Part shown: positions 1 through 7,840 of the stretch, one piece after another
Layout of the letters: the number at the start of each line of letters is the position of its first letter
How positions within the stretch are numbered: the first letter of the stretch is position 1
The notes under the pieces: generated by a model
The model's input: only the letters and a program-made list of their open reading frames with translations
Database searches by the model: none
What the model was told of the DNA's origin: nothing
Program-made: the position numbers and the translations under genes
DNA from: Nonomuraea rhodomycinica
GTDB lineage: Bacteria; Actinomycetota; Actinomycetes; Streptosporangiales; Streptosporangiaceae
Length of the DNA stretch: 64,000 bases
Direction: 5' to 3'
Assembly: GCF_013363995.1 (NCBI RefSeq)
Contig: NZ_JABWGO010000002.1
Span: 682,001-746,000 of the forward strand

Positions 1-1556
1 CCACGGAGCCGGGCGACCGCTTCCGCCGGCTGTCCTACGCCGCGACCGCCGCGCTGGAGGCCGGGCAGCTCGACCGCGCCGCCCGCCTGACCCGCCGTGC
101 CGAGAGCGGCGGCCCCGGCCGTCCGGGCGCGATGCCGGCGGCCGACCGGCGGCTGGCGGGTGTCCGCGCGCTGATCGAGTACGAGCGCGGCATGCCGGGG
201 AGGGCGGCCGCGATCCTCGTCGAGGAGGCCGTGCCGGCCACCGCCGCCGACCCGGACAACCGGGACTCCGTCCTGGTCAGGGCGGCCGTCTACACCTGGC
301 ACGCCGGAGCGGGGCACGGCGACCTGTTCCGCCGCCTGGAACGGCACGCGGAGGGGAGCGGCGTGGCCGGGCTCGTCCGCGGGCTGCGCCTGGTGTCCCT
401 GGGGGAGCCGGCCGCCGCGGTCCCGGAGCTGGCGCGCTACCTCGGCACCGTGGACGAGACCATGCCGTTCCCCCAGCGGCTGGCCGCCGCCTACGCGGCG
501 TCGCTCACCGGCGACCACGGGCTCGTCGGCGAGCTCGCGGAGGGGCTGGTCGCCGAGTGCTATCGGGAGGGGCGCACGACGCTGCTCCCGCAGCCGCTCG
601 GCCTGCTCGGCACCGCCCACATGCTGCTCGGGCGGCCGGGAGAGGCGTTCGCGTCGATCCGCGAAGGGCTGAGCGTGGCCGCGGACTCGGGGCAGGAGCA
701 CCGGCGTGGCCATCTGGCGGGCGTGCTGAGCTGGCTGCACGCGATCGCGGGCGAGGAGGAACGCGCTCGGGCCATGGCCGTCGAGGCGGACGCCGCCAGT
801 GCCGACGGCCGGCGCGCCGCCGCGCGCGGCTGGGCCGTCCACGCGCTCACCGAGCTGGACCTCCAGCGGGGGCGCTACGAGGCGGCGCTGGCCCGGCTGC
901 GCGAGGCGGGCGCGGGGCGGGCGGCGCACACGATCAGCGTCCAGATGCACGCCGTTCCCGCCCTGGTCGAGGCGGCCGTCCGGCATGGTGTGCCGGGCGA
1001 GGCGGGCCCCGCGCTCGCCCGGCTGACCGCCTGGGCCGAAGCCTGCGCGCGGCCGTGGGCGCTGGCCGTGGCGGCCCGCTGCGCGGCGCTGCTCGCCGAC
1101 GACCCGGAGCCGCTCTACCGCAAGGCCCTGGCCGACCACGACCGCGACGGCCACTCTCTGGAACACGCCCGCACGCACCTGCTGTACGGGGAGTGGCTGC
1201 GCCGCCGCCTGCGCCGCGCCGAGGCGAGAGGGCAGCTGACCGCCGCCCACGACCTGTTCGACCGGCTCGGCGCCACGGGCTGGGCGGCCCGCGCGGCGGA
1301 CGAGCTGCGGGCCGCCGGGTACGCGCCGGCCGTCCGTGACGGCGCCCACGACCCGCTCGCCGTCCTCACCCCGCAGGAGCTCCAGGTCGTCCGGCTGGCC
1401 GCCACCGGGGCCTCCAACCGGGACGTGGCCGCCCGGCTGTTCCTCAGCCCGCGCACCGTCGCCTACCACCTGTACAAGGCGTTCCCCAAGCTGGGCATCA
1501 CCTCGCGGGCCGAACTGGCCCCGATGCTTAACCGGCCGCCCGGCACAGCTGTCTGA
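1..1556 (+). CDS. LuxR-family transcriptional regulator, 5' end outside window
   Basis: The reading frame is open from the first bases of the window, so the gene starts upstream and only its C-terminal part (about 518 codons) is seen. Most of it is an alanine/leucine/arginine-rich helical region of the TPR-like kind found in large ATP-binding LuxR (LAL) regulators. The last ~65 residues are a LuxR-type helix-turn-helix: LTPQELQVVRLAATGASNRD then VAARLFLSPRTVAYHLYKAF. The ATPase half cannot be confirmed because it is off the window. It ends 54 bases before an M24-like operon on the same strand and is a plausible regulator of it. An ATG at 132 is internal and not the real start. Confidence 0.88.
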   Translation, partial: TEPGDRFRRLSYAATAALEAGQLDRAARLTRRAESGGPGRPGAMPAADRRLAGVRALIEYERGMPGRAAAILVEEAVPATAADPDNRDSVLVRAAVYTWHAGAGHGDLFRRLERHAEGSGVAGLVRGLRLVSLGEPAAAVPELARYLGTVDETMPFPQRLAAAYAASLTGDHGLVGELAEGLVAECYREGRTTLLPQPLGLLGTAHMLLGRPGEAFASIREGLSVAADSGQEHRRGHLAGVLSWLHAIAGEEERARAMAVEADAASADGRRAAARGWAVHALTELDLQRGRYEAALARLREAGAGRAAHTISVQMHAVPALVEAAVRHGVPGEAGPALARLTAWAEACARPWALAVAARCAALLADDPEPLYRKALADHDRDGHSLEHARTHLLYGEWLRRRLRRAEARGQLTAAHDLFDRLGATGWAARAADELRAAGYAPAVRDGAHDPLAVLTPQELQVVRLAATGASNRDVAARLFLSPRTVAYHLYKAFPKLGITSRAELAPMLNRPPGTAV

Positions 1557-1610
1557 ATACCGAATCGTGACGGACGCGGCCCCGGTCAGTGCGTCCGTAG
1601 CGTCGGCGGC

Positions 1611-2864
1611 GTGACCAACCACGTACCCCGTTACAGCCTGGCCGAGCGCGACCGCCGCTGGGGCCTGGCCCGCGACATCATGGCGGCGGAAGGGCTCGAC
1701 GCCCTCATCGCGTACGGCGAGCACGAGTGCGCCGACCTGGCGCCGTTCGCGCCGGACGCCTACTTCACCAACGACCGCCCCGGCTCCATCGTGATCTTCT
1801 GCGGCGACGCCGATCCGGTGCAGCTCACCTGGTCCACGCTCCCGGTCGCGGACCACATCGAGGCCACCCGCCGCGGCGACGACCTGTGGATCCCGCCGGG
1901 CGACATCCGGGTCGCCCGGCACGCCGCGGGGGTGGTGGAGGTGCTGCGGGAGCACCGGGTCGAGGCGGGCGCCGTCGGCGTGCTCGGCCTGGACCCCTAC
2001 CCGCCGTTCCACATCAACCCGATCATGCCCTACCACCTGTGGACGGAGGTGCTCGCCGAGCTGCCCGGCGTACGGTTCGTCCCGGTCGGCCTCGGATACC
2101 TGTTCGCCACGACCTGCCAGTCGAAGGAGGAGCTGGAGGTCATCGCCTACTCGGCGGCGGCCGGCGACGCCATGGCGCGGGCGATGCTGGAGGCCGCCGC
2201 GCCCGGCGTCAGCGAGGCGGAGGTGTACGCGGCCGGCATGGCCGCCGCCTTCCGGCTCGGCGTCGCCGCCCCCGGCATGCTGCTGTCCACCGGCCCCGGG
2301 TTCGTCTCCTGGGGGCCGCCCGCCTGGTCGTACCGGCCGCAGCAGCCGCGGATCCTCCAGGACGGCGACGTCGTCATGGCCGAGGTGTTCTGCCGGTTCG
2401 GCATGAAGGAGACCCAGCACCAGGTCGCCATCGCCGTCGGCGAGCCGCATCCCGACGTCGTCACCGCCGCCGGGATCGCCCGCGCGAGCTACGAGGCCGG
2501 GCTGGCCGCCGCCACGCCGGGCAACACCTTCGGCGACCTCGTCGAGGCCATGGAGGCCCCGCTGCGCGAGGCGGACGCCTGGAACGTCCACCCGCTGGTG
2601 CACCTGCTCAATCCCATGGGCCCGGTCTGCGGCTTCGGCGCCGGGCTGCGCCGCATGCCGGAGGCGCAGCGGTACGGCCGGCTGTTCGACGTGCCCACCA
2701 TGGGCGGCGAGCTGCCCCTGGCCCCAGGCATGACGTTCGCCTTCGAGCCCAACGCCGTCGTCGGGGGCCGGCTGGCCAACCTCGGCGGCACCGTCGTCAT
2801 CGGCGACGACGACCCGCTGGAGCTCAACCCGTTCACCGCCCAGCTGCTGAGGAGCACCTCATGA
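1611..2864 (+). CDS. M24 (creatinase/aminopeptidase P)-fold hydrolase with altered metal ligands
   Basis: The 417-residue protein has the two-domain creatinase/prolidase layout: an N-terminal creatinase-like domain (about 10-165) and a C-terminal pita-bread domain (about 175-410). The C-terminal domain shows the usual landmarks (GDVVMAEVFCRFG, GMTFAFEPN, final GGTVVIGDD), but the five dinuclear metal ligands (D, D, H, E, E) are mostly not there. The first Asp is Glu, the second falls in ETQHQV, the HGxGH His region reads GPVCGFG, and the last Glu is Thr. Only the Glu of FEPN is clear. It may therefore be a metal-free, creatinase-like C-N hydrolase or a non-enzyme. Start is GTG at 1611. The stop overlaps the next start (ATGA), so translation is coupled to the SRPBCC gene. 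Confidence 0.8.
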   Translation: MTNHVPRYSLAERDRRWGLARDIMAAEGLDALIAYGEHECADLAPFAPDAYFTNDRPGSIVIFCGDADPVQLTWSTLPVADHIEATRRGDDLWIPPGDIRVARHAAGVVEVLREHRVEAGAVGVLGLDPYPPFHINPIMPYHLWTEVLAELPGVRFVPVGLGYLFATTCQSKEELEVIAYSAAAGDAMARAMLEAAAPGVSEAEVYAAGMAAAFRLGVAAPGMLLSTGPGFVSWGPPAWSYRPQQPRILQDGDVVMAEVFCRFGMKETQHQVAIAVGEPHPDVVTAAGIARASYEAGLAAATPGNTFGDLVEAMEAPLREADAWNVHPLVHLLNPMGPVCGFGAGLRRMPEAQRYGRLFDVPTMGGELPLAPGMTFAFEPNAVVGGRLANLGGTVVIGDDDPLELNPFTAQLLRSTS

Positions 2865-3286
2865 TCACCGTCGAGCACGTGGCCGCCTATCCCGCCGCCC
2901 CGGAGGCCGTCTTCGCCGTCCTCGCCGACCTGGAACGCCACCCCGACTGGCAGGCGGACGTCCTGTCCGCCCACGTGGACGGACCGGTACGGCAGGACGC
3001 CACGGTCACCCAGGTGCGCAAGGTGATGGGCAAGCGCGCCGAGATCACGCTCACCGTCGCCGAGCTCGTACCCGGCGAGCGCCTGGTCCTGCGCACCGCG
3101 CCCGGCACCCGGCCCGGCGTCACCCAGCGGTACACGGTCACCGCGGACGGGCCGGGCTCCCGCGTCGAGTTCCGCCTGGAGCTGGACGGGGTGCCCAAGC
3201 TCGCCGAGCACCTGGTCCGCGCGCAGCTCGGCAAGCAGGTGCCGCTGCTGTTCGACCGCCTCGGCGCGCTGGTGGCGGCCCGATGA
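2861..3286 (+). CDS. SRPBCC (START/polyketide cyclase-like) family protein
   Basis: A 141-residue protein starting MITVEHVAAYPAAPEAVFAV, the standard N-terminus of a Bet v1/START-like SRPBCC domain: a first strand, then two helices around FAVLADLERHPDWQ, followed by a long curved sheet and a C-terminal helix (LAEHLVRAQLGKQVPLLFDR) lining the ligand cavity. Such proteins bind or transform small hydrophobic ligands; no catalytic residues can be assigned. It overlaps the M24-like gene upstream and the MBL-fold gene downstream by 4 bases each, so the three are one translationally coupled operon and probably act on one small molecule. Confidence 0.82.
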   Translation: MITVEHVAAYPAAPEAVFAVLADLERHPDWQADVLSAHVDGPVRQDATVTQVRKVMGKRAEITLTVAELVPGERLVLRTAPGTRPGVTQRYTVTADGPGSRVEFRLELDGVPKLAEHLVRAQLGKQVPLLFDRLGALVAAR

Positions 3287-4278
3287 GCGTCTTCCGGATC
3301 CCCGAGCGGGAGATCGCCGAGCGTCCCGGCGGATACTCCGGCCCGAACCTGTCACCCGCCGGGCTGCGCCTGACGCCCCACGCGCTGGCGGACGGCGTCC
3401 ACGCGCTCATGGCCTCGCTCCCGCCCAAGGACAACAACGGCCTCGTCGCCGGCAGGGACGCGGCGCTCGTCGTGGACGCGGGCATCACCCCCGACGTCTC
3501 GCGGCAGATCCAGGACCTGGCCGCCGAGCTGACCGACCGGCCGCTGCGGTACCTGGTGAACACCACCTACCACGGCGACCACACCTTCGGGAACCTGGCC
3601 TTCCCCGCCGAGACCGTCATCGTCTCCTCCCGCGCCAACCGGGACAACATGACCGACCTCGGCTACGAGAAGCAGGTCAGGGGCGGCAACATGTACGGCG
3701 ACGACGCCCTGCTCGACGCGGTCACCGAATGGCGCCTCCCGGACCTCGTCTTCGACTCCCGCGCCGAGATCGACCTGGGCGGCAGGACCGTCGTCCTGTG
3801 GCACTTCGGGCCCGGCAACGGCCCCGGCGACACCGTGGTCCACGTCCCCGACGCCGAGGTCGCCTGGACGGGCAACCTGCTGGCCCATGCCGGCATCGCG
3901 CACATGCTGCTGCAGGGCGGGCCGAGGCCGTACGCCGCGACGCTGCGCGCGATGAAGGAGGCCCTGCCCGGACTGCGGACGATCGTGCCCGGTCACGGCC
4001 CCATGGGGCCGGCGCATCCCGCCATCGACGCGCTGCTCGCCTACCTGGAACGGCTGGACGAGGACGTCAGCGCCGCCGTGGCGGCGGGCCGCACCCTGGA
4101 GGAGACCATGGCGGCCTGCGCCGACCCGTGGGCGGGCGACCGGCTCGACCCGGCGCTGGAGGCGGCCCTGGCCGGTTACGGGCTGCCCACGGAGGCGGTC
4201 ACGGGCGGCATGCTCGCCCTGTGCCGCGACCTGCACCGGCTCAACGTCCTGGCCACCTACCGGCTGTACCACGCATAG
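3283..4278 (+). CDS. Metallo-beta-lactamase-fold protein with substituted zinc ligands
   Basis: A 331-residue MBL-fold protein. The metal-binding loops are recognisable but altered. The HxHxDH motif reads NTTYHGDHTFGN, so the first His is Thr95, keeping H97, D99 and H100. The second loop (usually GPxHTxGD) reads GPGNGPGD, placing Asn179 where His is expected. The bridging Asp (usually TGDLL) is Asn198 in WTGNLLA. The final PGHG His (H238) is kept. Three of seven ligands are thus changed, so the usual dinuclear zinc centre looks unlikely. The C-terminal ~90 residues form a helical extension. It is the last gene of the operon and overlaps the SRPBCC gene. Substrate unknown. Confidence 0.82.
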   Translation: MSVFRIPEREIAERPGGYSGPNLSPAGLRLTPHALADGVHALMASLPPKDNNGLVAGRDAALVVDAGITPDVSRQIQDLAAELTDRPLRYLVNTTYHGDHTFGNLAFPAETVIVSSRANRDNMTDLGYEKQVRGGNMYGDDALLDAVTEWRLPDLVFDSRAEIDLGGRTVVLWHFGPGNGPGDTVVHVPDAEVAWTGNLLAHAGIAHMLLQGGPRPYAATLRAMKEALPGLRTIVPGHGPMGPAHPAIDALLAYLERLDEDVSAAVAAGRTLEETMAACADPWAGDRLDPALEAALAGYGLPTEAVTGGMLALCRDLHRLNVLATYRLYHA

Positions 4279-4346
4279 GGGCGGCTCGCGGGCGAGGCGC
4301 CGCACGGCGGCCTCGCCCGGAGCGGGAGCCCCGGCCTGGATCCGGC

Positions 4347-5249
4347 CTAGATCAGGTCGATGCGTTCCTGGTCGATCGGGTAGCCGGCCTTGGCGAACGT
4401 GGCGGCCATCGGCAGGTTGCCCTGGTCCGTGCCGGCCACGATGCGCTCCACCCCCTCGGCGACCAGCAGGTGCGTGGCCTCGGCGAGCAGGTCGTAGGCG
4501 TAGCCGTTGCCGCGGTGCTCGGGCACCACGCCGACGTAGGCGACGATGGCGGCGTTGGGGTTGGCGGCGGGGACGGTCAGCCCGACGAGGTCCCCGCCGG
4601 GCGTGTAGGCCAGCCGCCACCACTCGCGCGGGCTCGGCAGCCAGCGCAGCAGGTCGAGATCCTCCCGGGCGGCCGCGTCCAGGCCGGACTCGGCGATGGT
4701 ACGGCGTGCGTGCGCGTCCAGGCTGCCCTGGTGGACGCGGCGGAAGACCTCGAAGATCACCTCGTCGTCGGGTTCGGGACGGAACAGGAGCCGGCCCCGG
4801 CGTTCGGGCAGGCCGCAGTCCGGCGTCCACGCGTACCGGTAGCGCTCGACGAGCGGCGACATGCCCGCGGCGACGGCCGCGTCGACGCGGGCCTGCACCT
4901 GGGCGCGCACCTCGGGCTGCTCCCGCCAGCCGCGCGGCAGCTTGATGGAGTACTCGGCGCGCAACGGCGCCGTGCGCAGCAACTCCACCGCCGCGTCGGC
5001 GTCGGTGAAGTCGAACCAGTCGAGGGCCATGGGCTCGGCGTCGTCCGGCCCCGCCCACCAGGCGGCGCGGGCGACGACCCGGCCCTCGCGCAGGGCCACC
5101 CACGACCATTCCGGCCGGTATTGGCCGGCGGCGGCCATGGCGGAGTAGGTGTCGCCGAACGCGGCGAAGCCCACCAGGCCCGGGTCCGGCAAGGAGTCGA
5201 AGAGGTCCTGCTCCCCTGCCACGAGGGGACGGATCACCAGATCGGTCAT
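4347..5249 (-). CDS. GNAT-family N-acetyltransferase
   Basis: A 300-residue protein. Its C-terminal half carries the acetyl-CoA-binding motif A: VVPEHRGNGYAYDLLAEATH, followed by a GTDQGNLPMAATFAKAGY segment typical of GNAT motif B, suggesting a tandem GNAT layout like mycothiol synthase or aminoglycoside-type enzymes. The substrate cannot be told from sequence. The ATG at 5249 has only a weak AGGA site. Upstream sits an 18-codon ORF with a far stronger ribosome-binding site and a small hairpin whose arm abuts the AGGA, an arrangement typical of translational attenuation of resistance genes. It lies downstream of the biotin operon on the same strand, so it may be partly cotranscribed. Confidence 0.85.
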   Translation of the reverse strand: MTDLVIRPLVAGEQDLFDSLPDPGLVGFAAFGDTYSAMAAAGQYRPEWSWVALREGRVVARAAWWAGPDDAEPMALDWFDFTDADAAVELLRTAPLRAEYSIKLPRGWREQPEVRAQVQARVDAAVAAGMSPLVERYRYAWTPDCGLPERRGRLLFRPEPDDEVIFEVFRRVHQGSLDAHARRTIAESGLDAAAREDLDLLRWLPSPREWWRLAYTPGGDLVGLTVPAANPNAAIVAYVGVVPEHRGNGYAYDLLAEATHLLVAEGVERIVAGTDQGNLPMAATFAKAGYPIDQERIDLI

Positions 5250-5258
5250 GCGAGAAAG

Positions 5259-5286
5259 TCCTAACGGGTGGCGACGCGCTCCCGTT
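5259..5286 (-). promoter_or_regulatory. Candidate attenuator hairpin over the GNAT ribosome-binding site
   Basis: On the minus strand AACGGG (5286-5281, starting in the leader ORF stop codon) can pair with CCCGTT (5268-5263) across a 12-base loop. The 3' arm runs directly into AGGA (5262-5259), the only Shine-Dalgarno candidate for the GNAT gene. A ribosome held on the leader ORF would disturb the 5' arm. A competing pairing of GGGT in the leader end with ACCC in the 3' arm is also possible. The mechanism is inferred. Confidence 0.4.
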
Positions 5287-5342
5287 CAGACCCTCGGCGC
5301 CCTCGGAACGAGGCGGAAGCGCATGACAGTCATCGTGGTCAT
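5286..5342 (-). CDS. 18-residue candidate leader peptide upstream of the GNAT gene
   Basis: The ORF encodes MTTMTVMRFRLVPRAPRV. It starts with ATG at 5342, preceded after 7 bases by a perfect AAGGAGGT (5357-5350), much stronger than the site of the downstream GNAT gene. It ends 36 bases before the GNAT start. The MRFR segment at residues 7-10 is an Arg-x-Arg (+x+) motif. In leader peptides of macrolide-inducible genes (for example the MRLR of ErmDL) such motifs are where drug-bound ribosomes stall. It also has Pro-Arg pairs near its end. Role as an antibiotic-sensing leader is inferred; that it is well set up for translation is seen directly. Confidence 0.5.
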   Translation of the reverse strand: MTTMTVMRFRLVPRAPRV

Positions 5343-5399
5343 GGTCTCCACCTCCTTGGTTCCGCTGCTCAACGAGAGCGCCGCAGCAGCTTAGCAGAG

Positions 5400-6005
5400 T
5401 CAGTCGTCCAGGCCCCGCGTGCGCAGCGCCTCGCCGAGCGTGTCGGCGTGCCGCAGGACGCTGATCAGCAGCGGCACGGCGAACGCCCGCATGCTCCACT
5501 CGACCCCCCGGGCCCGCTGGGCCTCCCTGACCCGCGTCGCCAGCCCCGAGACGACCGGCACGCTGCGCACGGTGAGCGACAGCAGCAGCGACAGCCGGAA
5601 CGGGTCCAGGCCGACGAACCGCGCGGGCGCCAGGCAGCGTTCCAGGCAGGCCATCATGGCGGCGGTGCGGGTGGTGAGCGTGACCAGCCCCGCCAGGGCG
5701 ACGGCCAGCACCATCCGCAGCGTGGACGTCACCGCGACCGGCGGCCCCGCCGACAGCGCCTGCACGGCGAACAGCGCGACCGCGAACCAGCGGACGGGCC
5801 GCACCTGCGCCCAGCCCGCCGCCCAGCCGACGCCCGACACGGCGTACAGCAGGACGACGACCGCCGCGGCGCCGCCCAGCGCCACCGGCGAGCTCAGGAG
5901 CACGAGCGCCGTGCACGACAGCGCGAGCGCGAGCAGCTTGACGCCGGCGCCGAGGCGGTGCAGCGGCGACCGGCCGGGGACGTAGGCGCCGGTGAGCCCG
6001 GTCAC
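5400..6005 (-). CDS. bioN: Energy-coupling factor transmembrane protein (EcfT/BioN) of the biotin importer
   Basis: A 201-residue integral membrane protein with about five hydrophobic segments (for example LLALALSCTALVLLSSPVAL and MVLAVALAGLVTLTT). It carries the EcfT-type coupling motifs: A-R-G-V-E in REAQRARGVEWS and the final ALRTRGLDD, the Ala-Arg-Gly signatures that bind the ATPase. The start GTG at 6005 overlaps the bioM stop by 4 bases (GTGA). As last gene of bioY-ligase-thiolase-bioM-bioN it should complete a dedicated ECF biotin transporter in the membrane. Confidence 0.87.
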   Translation of the reverse strand: MTGLTGAYVPGRSPLHRLGAGVKLLALALSCTALVLLSSPVALGGAAAVVVLLYAVSGVGWAAGWAQVRPVRWFAVALFAVQALSAGPPVAVTSTLRMVLAVALAGLVTLTTRTAAMMACLERCLAPARFVGLDPFRLSLLLSLTVRSVPVVSGLATRVREAQRARGVEWSMRAFAVPLLISVLRHADTLGEALRTRGLDD

Positions 6006-6676
6006 GCCATCAGCTTCCGGTAGTGGCCGATCGCCGGGCCGGGCTCGTCGTCGGCGACCACGCGGCCCCCGTCCAGCACCACGACGCGGTCGAAGTCCTC
6101 CAGCAGCGCCAGGTCGTGGGTGACCACCACCACCTGGTGCGGCAGGCCGCGCAGGACGCCCGCGAACTGGCGGGAGTGGCGCAGGTCGAGCAGCGTCGTC
6201 GGCTCGTCCATCACCAGGACGCGGGGCTCCAGCACCAGGACCGAGCACAGGGCGAGGAGCTGCTTCTGGCCGCCGGAGAGCTGGTGGGCGGGATGGTCGG
6301 CGTGCTCGGCCAGACCGTTCTCGGCGAGCACGGCCCGCACCCGCCGCTCCACCTCCTCGGGCCGCAGCCCCTTGCGGCGCAGCGAGAAGGCCACGTCCTC
6401 GGCCACCGTCGGCATGACGATCTGGGCGTCCGGGTCGGTGAAGACGAACCCCACGTCCCGTCTGATGCGGGCCCCGTGCCTGCGGGTGTCGCGCCCGAGC
6501 ACCGTCACGCTGCCCGAGGTCGGCAGGGCCAGCCCGTTGATCAGCCGGGCGAGGGTGCTCTTGCCGGAGCCGTTGGCGCCGATCACGCCGACGCGTCGCT
6601 GCGCGAGCGACAGCGTGACGCCGCACAGCACGTCCCGGGGCCCGAGCCGGACACGGACGTCGGAGAACTCGATCAC
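6002..6676 (-). CDS. bioM: Biotin ECF transporter ATP-binding protein BioM
   Basis: A 224-residue ABC ATPase. Visible motifs: Walker A GANGSGKST (about 33-41), Q-loop region FTDPDAQIVMPTVAEDVAF (the ECF A-subunit Q-helix signature), ABC signature LSGGQKQLLAL, Walker B VLVMDEPTTLLD and the H-loop VVTHDLALL. The size is typical of EcfA/BioM. It begins with GTG at 6676, directly abutting the thiolase stop, and overlaps bioN downstream. It powers uptake together with BioN and the substrate-binding BioY at the head of the operon. Confidence 0.92.
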   Translation of the reverse strand: MIEFSDVRVRLGPRDVLCGVTLSLAQRRVGVIGANGSGKSTLARLINGLALPTSGSVTVLGRDTRRHGARIRRDVGFVFTDPDAQIVMPTVAEDVAFSLRRKGLRPEEVERRVRAVLAENGLAEHADHPAHQLSGGQKQLLALCSVLVLEPRVLVMDEPTTLLDLRHSRQFAGVLRGLPHQVVVVTHDLALLEDFDRVVVLDGGRVVADDEPGPAIGHYRKLMA

Positions 6677-7840
6677 TCACACCACCTCGAACAGCGCGGC
6701 GACCCCGAGGCCGCCGCCGACCGCCGCCGTCGCCAGTCCCAGTGTTCCCGGGGGCGCGCCGGCCCGGACGAGCCTGCCGAACAGCCTGGTCACCACCACG
6801 GCGCCGCTGGCGCCCCAGGGATGGCCCAGGGCCAGGGAGCCCCCGTCGGCGCACACCCGGTCCCGGTCGCCGTCCAGCGGGTCGAGCCCGAGCGCGTCGG
6901 TCACCGCCAGCACCTGCGCCGCGAACGCCTCCACGATCTCCACGGCCGCGACCTGGCCGAGCGTCACGCCGGCGCGTTCGAGCACGCGCCGGACGGCCGG
7001 CACCGGCCCCCATCCGGGCAGCGCGGGGTCGCAGCCGACGACCGCGCCGGCCCGCAGCCGCAGCCCCGGCAGACCGGCCCGCAGGCGGTCCGGGACGACG
7101 GCGACCGCGGCGGCGCCGTCGCTGACCGGCGAGGAGTTGCCGGCGGTCACCGTGCCCCCGGTGACGAACGCGGCCGGCAGCCGGGACAGCGACGCCATCC
7201 GCAGGGGGCGGGGCCGCTGGTCGTCCGTCCGGCCGCCGACCGGGACGATCTCCCGCTCGAAGCGGCCCGCGTCGCGCGCGGCCAGCGCCTTGGCGTGGCT
7301 GTGGCAGGCGTAGGCGTCCTGGCGTTCGCGGCTCACGCCGCGGGCCGTCGCGAGCGCCTCCGCGGCCGGGCCCATGTCGGGGTCGGGGTGTCCGGCCGGG
7401 GCGAACGGCGCCCGCCCGTACGGCACGGGCGGCTCGTCCCCTCCGCCGCGGTGCGCCCGCAGCGGGGCGGTGGACGCGCTCTCCGCCCCGCCCGCGACGA
7501 CCAGGTCGGCCTCGCCGGCGCGGACCGCCTGGCCGGCGAGCAGGATCGCGGCCAGGCCGCTGCCGCACTGCCGGTCGACCGTGAGACCGGGGACGTCGTG
7601 CCCGAGCCCGGCCGCCAGCGCGGAGACCCGGGCGACGTTGCCGCCGGGGCCCATGCAATTGCCGAGGATCACGTCGTCCACCGGGATGCCGAGGCCGGCG
7701 ACGTCGCCGGCGACCGCGGCGACGACGGGGGCGGCGAGCCGGTCGACGGTCAGGTCCCTGAACGCGTGCCCGGCGGTGCCGACGGGGGTGCGGCGGGCGG
7801 CCACGACGACCGGCGCGTCGCGCAGGCCGGTCACCGTCAT
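6677..7840 (-). CDS. Thiolase-fold protein lacking two canonical active-site residues (YhfS-like)
   Basis: A 387-residue thiolase. The nucleophile Cys92 (VDRQCGSGLAA) and the C-terminal His340 (LALGHPWGASGA) are present. But the NEAFA motif reads VEAFA (Asn replaced by Val303), and the second catalytic cysteine, normally in CxGGG, is Ala373 in LATAAVGGGLG. A normal Claisen condensation or thiolysis needs that cysteine as base, so activity is probably altered, perhaps acyl transfer or hydrolysis. In Bacillus a thiolase (yhfS) and acyl-CoA ligase (yhfT) also flank a bioY (yhfU), supporting a role in biotin or pimelate-precursor use. It overlaps the ligase stop (ATGA) and abuts bioM. Confidence 0.85.
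   Translation of the reverse strand: MTVTGLRDAPVVVAARRTPVGTAGHAFRDLTVDRLAAPVVAAVAGDVAGLGIPVDDVILGNCMGPGGNVARVSALAAGLGHDVPGLTVDRQCGSGLAAILLAGQAVRAGEADLVVAGGAESASTAPLRAHRGGGDEPPVPYGRAPFAPAGHPDPDMGPAAEALATARGVSRERQDAYACHSHAKALAARDAGRFEREIVPVGGRTDDQRPRPLRMASLSRLPAAFVTGGTVTAGNSSPVSDGAAAVAVVPDRLRAGLPGLRLRAGAVVGCDPALPGWGPVPAVRRVLERAGVTLGQVAAVEIVEAFAAQVLAVTDALGLDPLDGDRDRVCADGGSLALGHPWGASGAVVVTRLFGRLVRAGAPPGTLGLATAAVGGGLGVAALFEVV

Noticed and set aside
1727..2861. Long alternative-frame ORF across the M24-like gene
   Set aside because: Arg/His/Pro-rich shadow of the real frame, as commonly seen in high-GC DNA; only its 3' part (from 2861) is a real gene.
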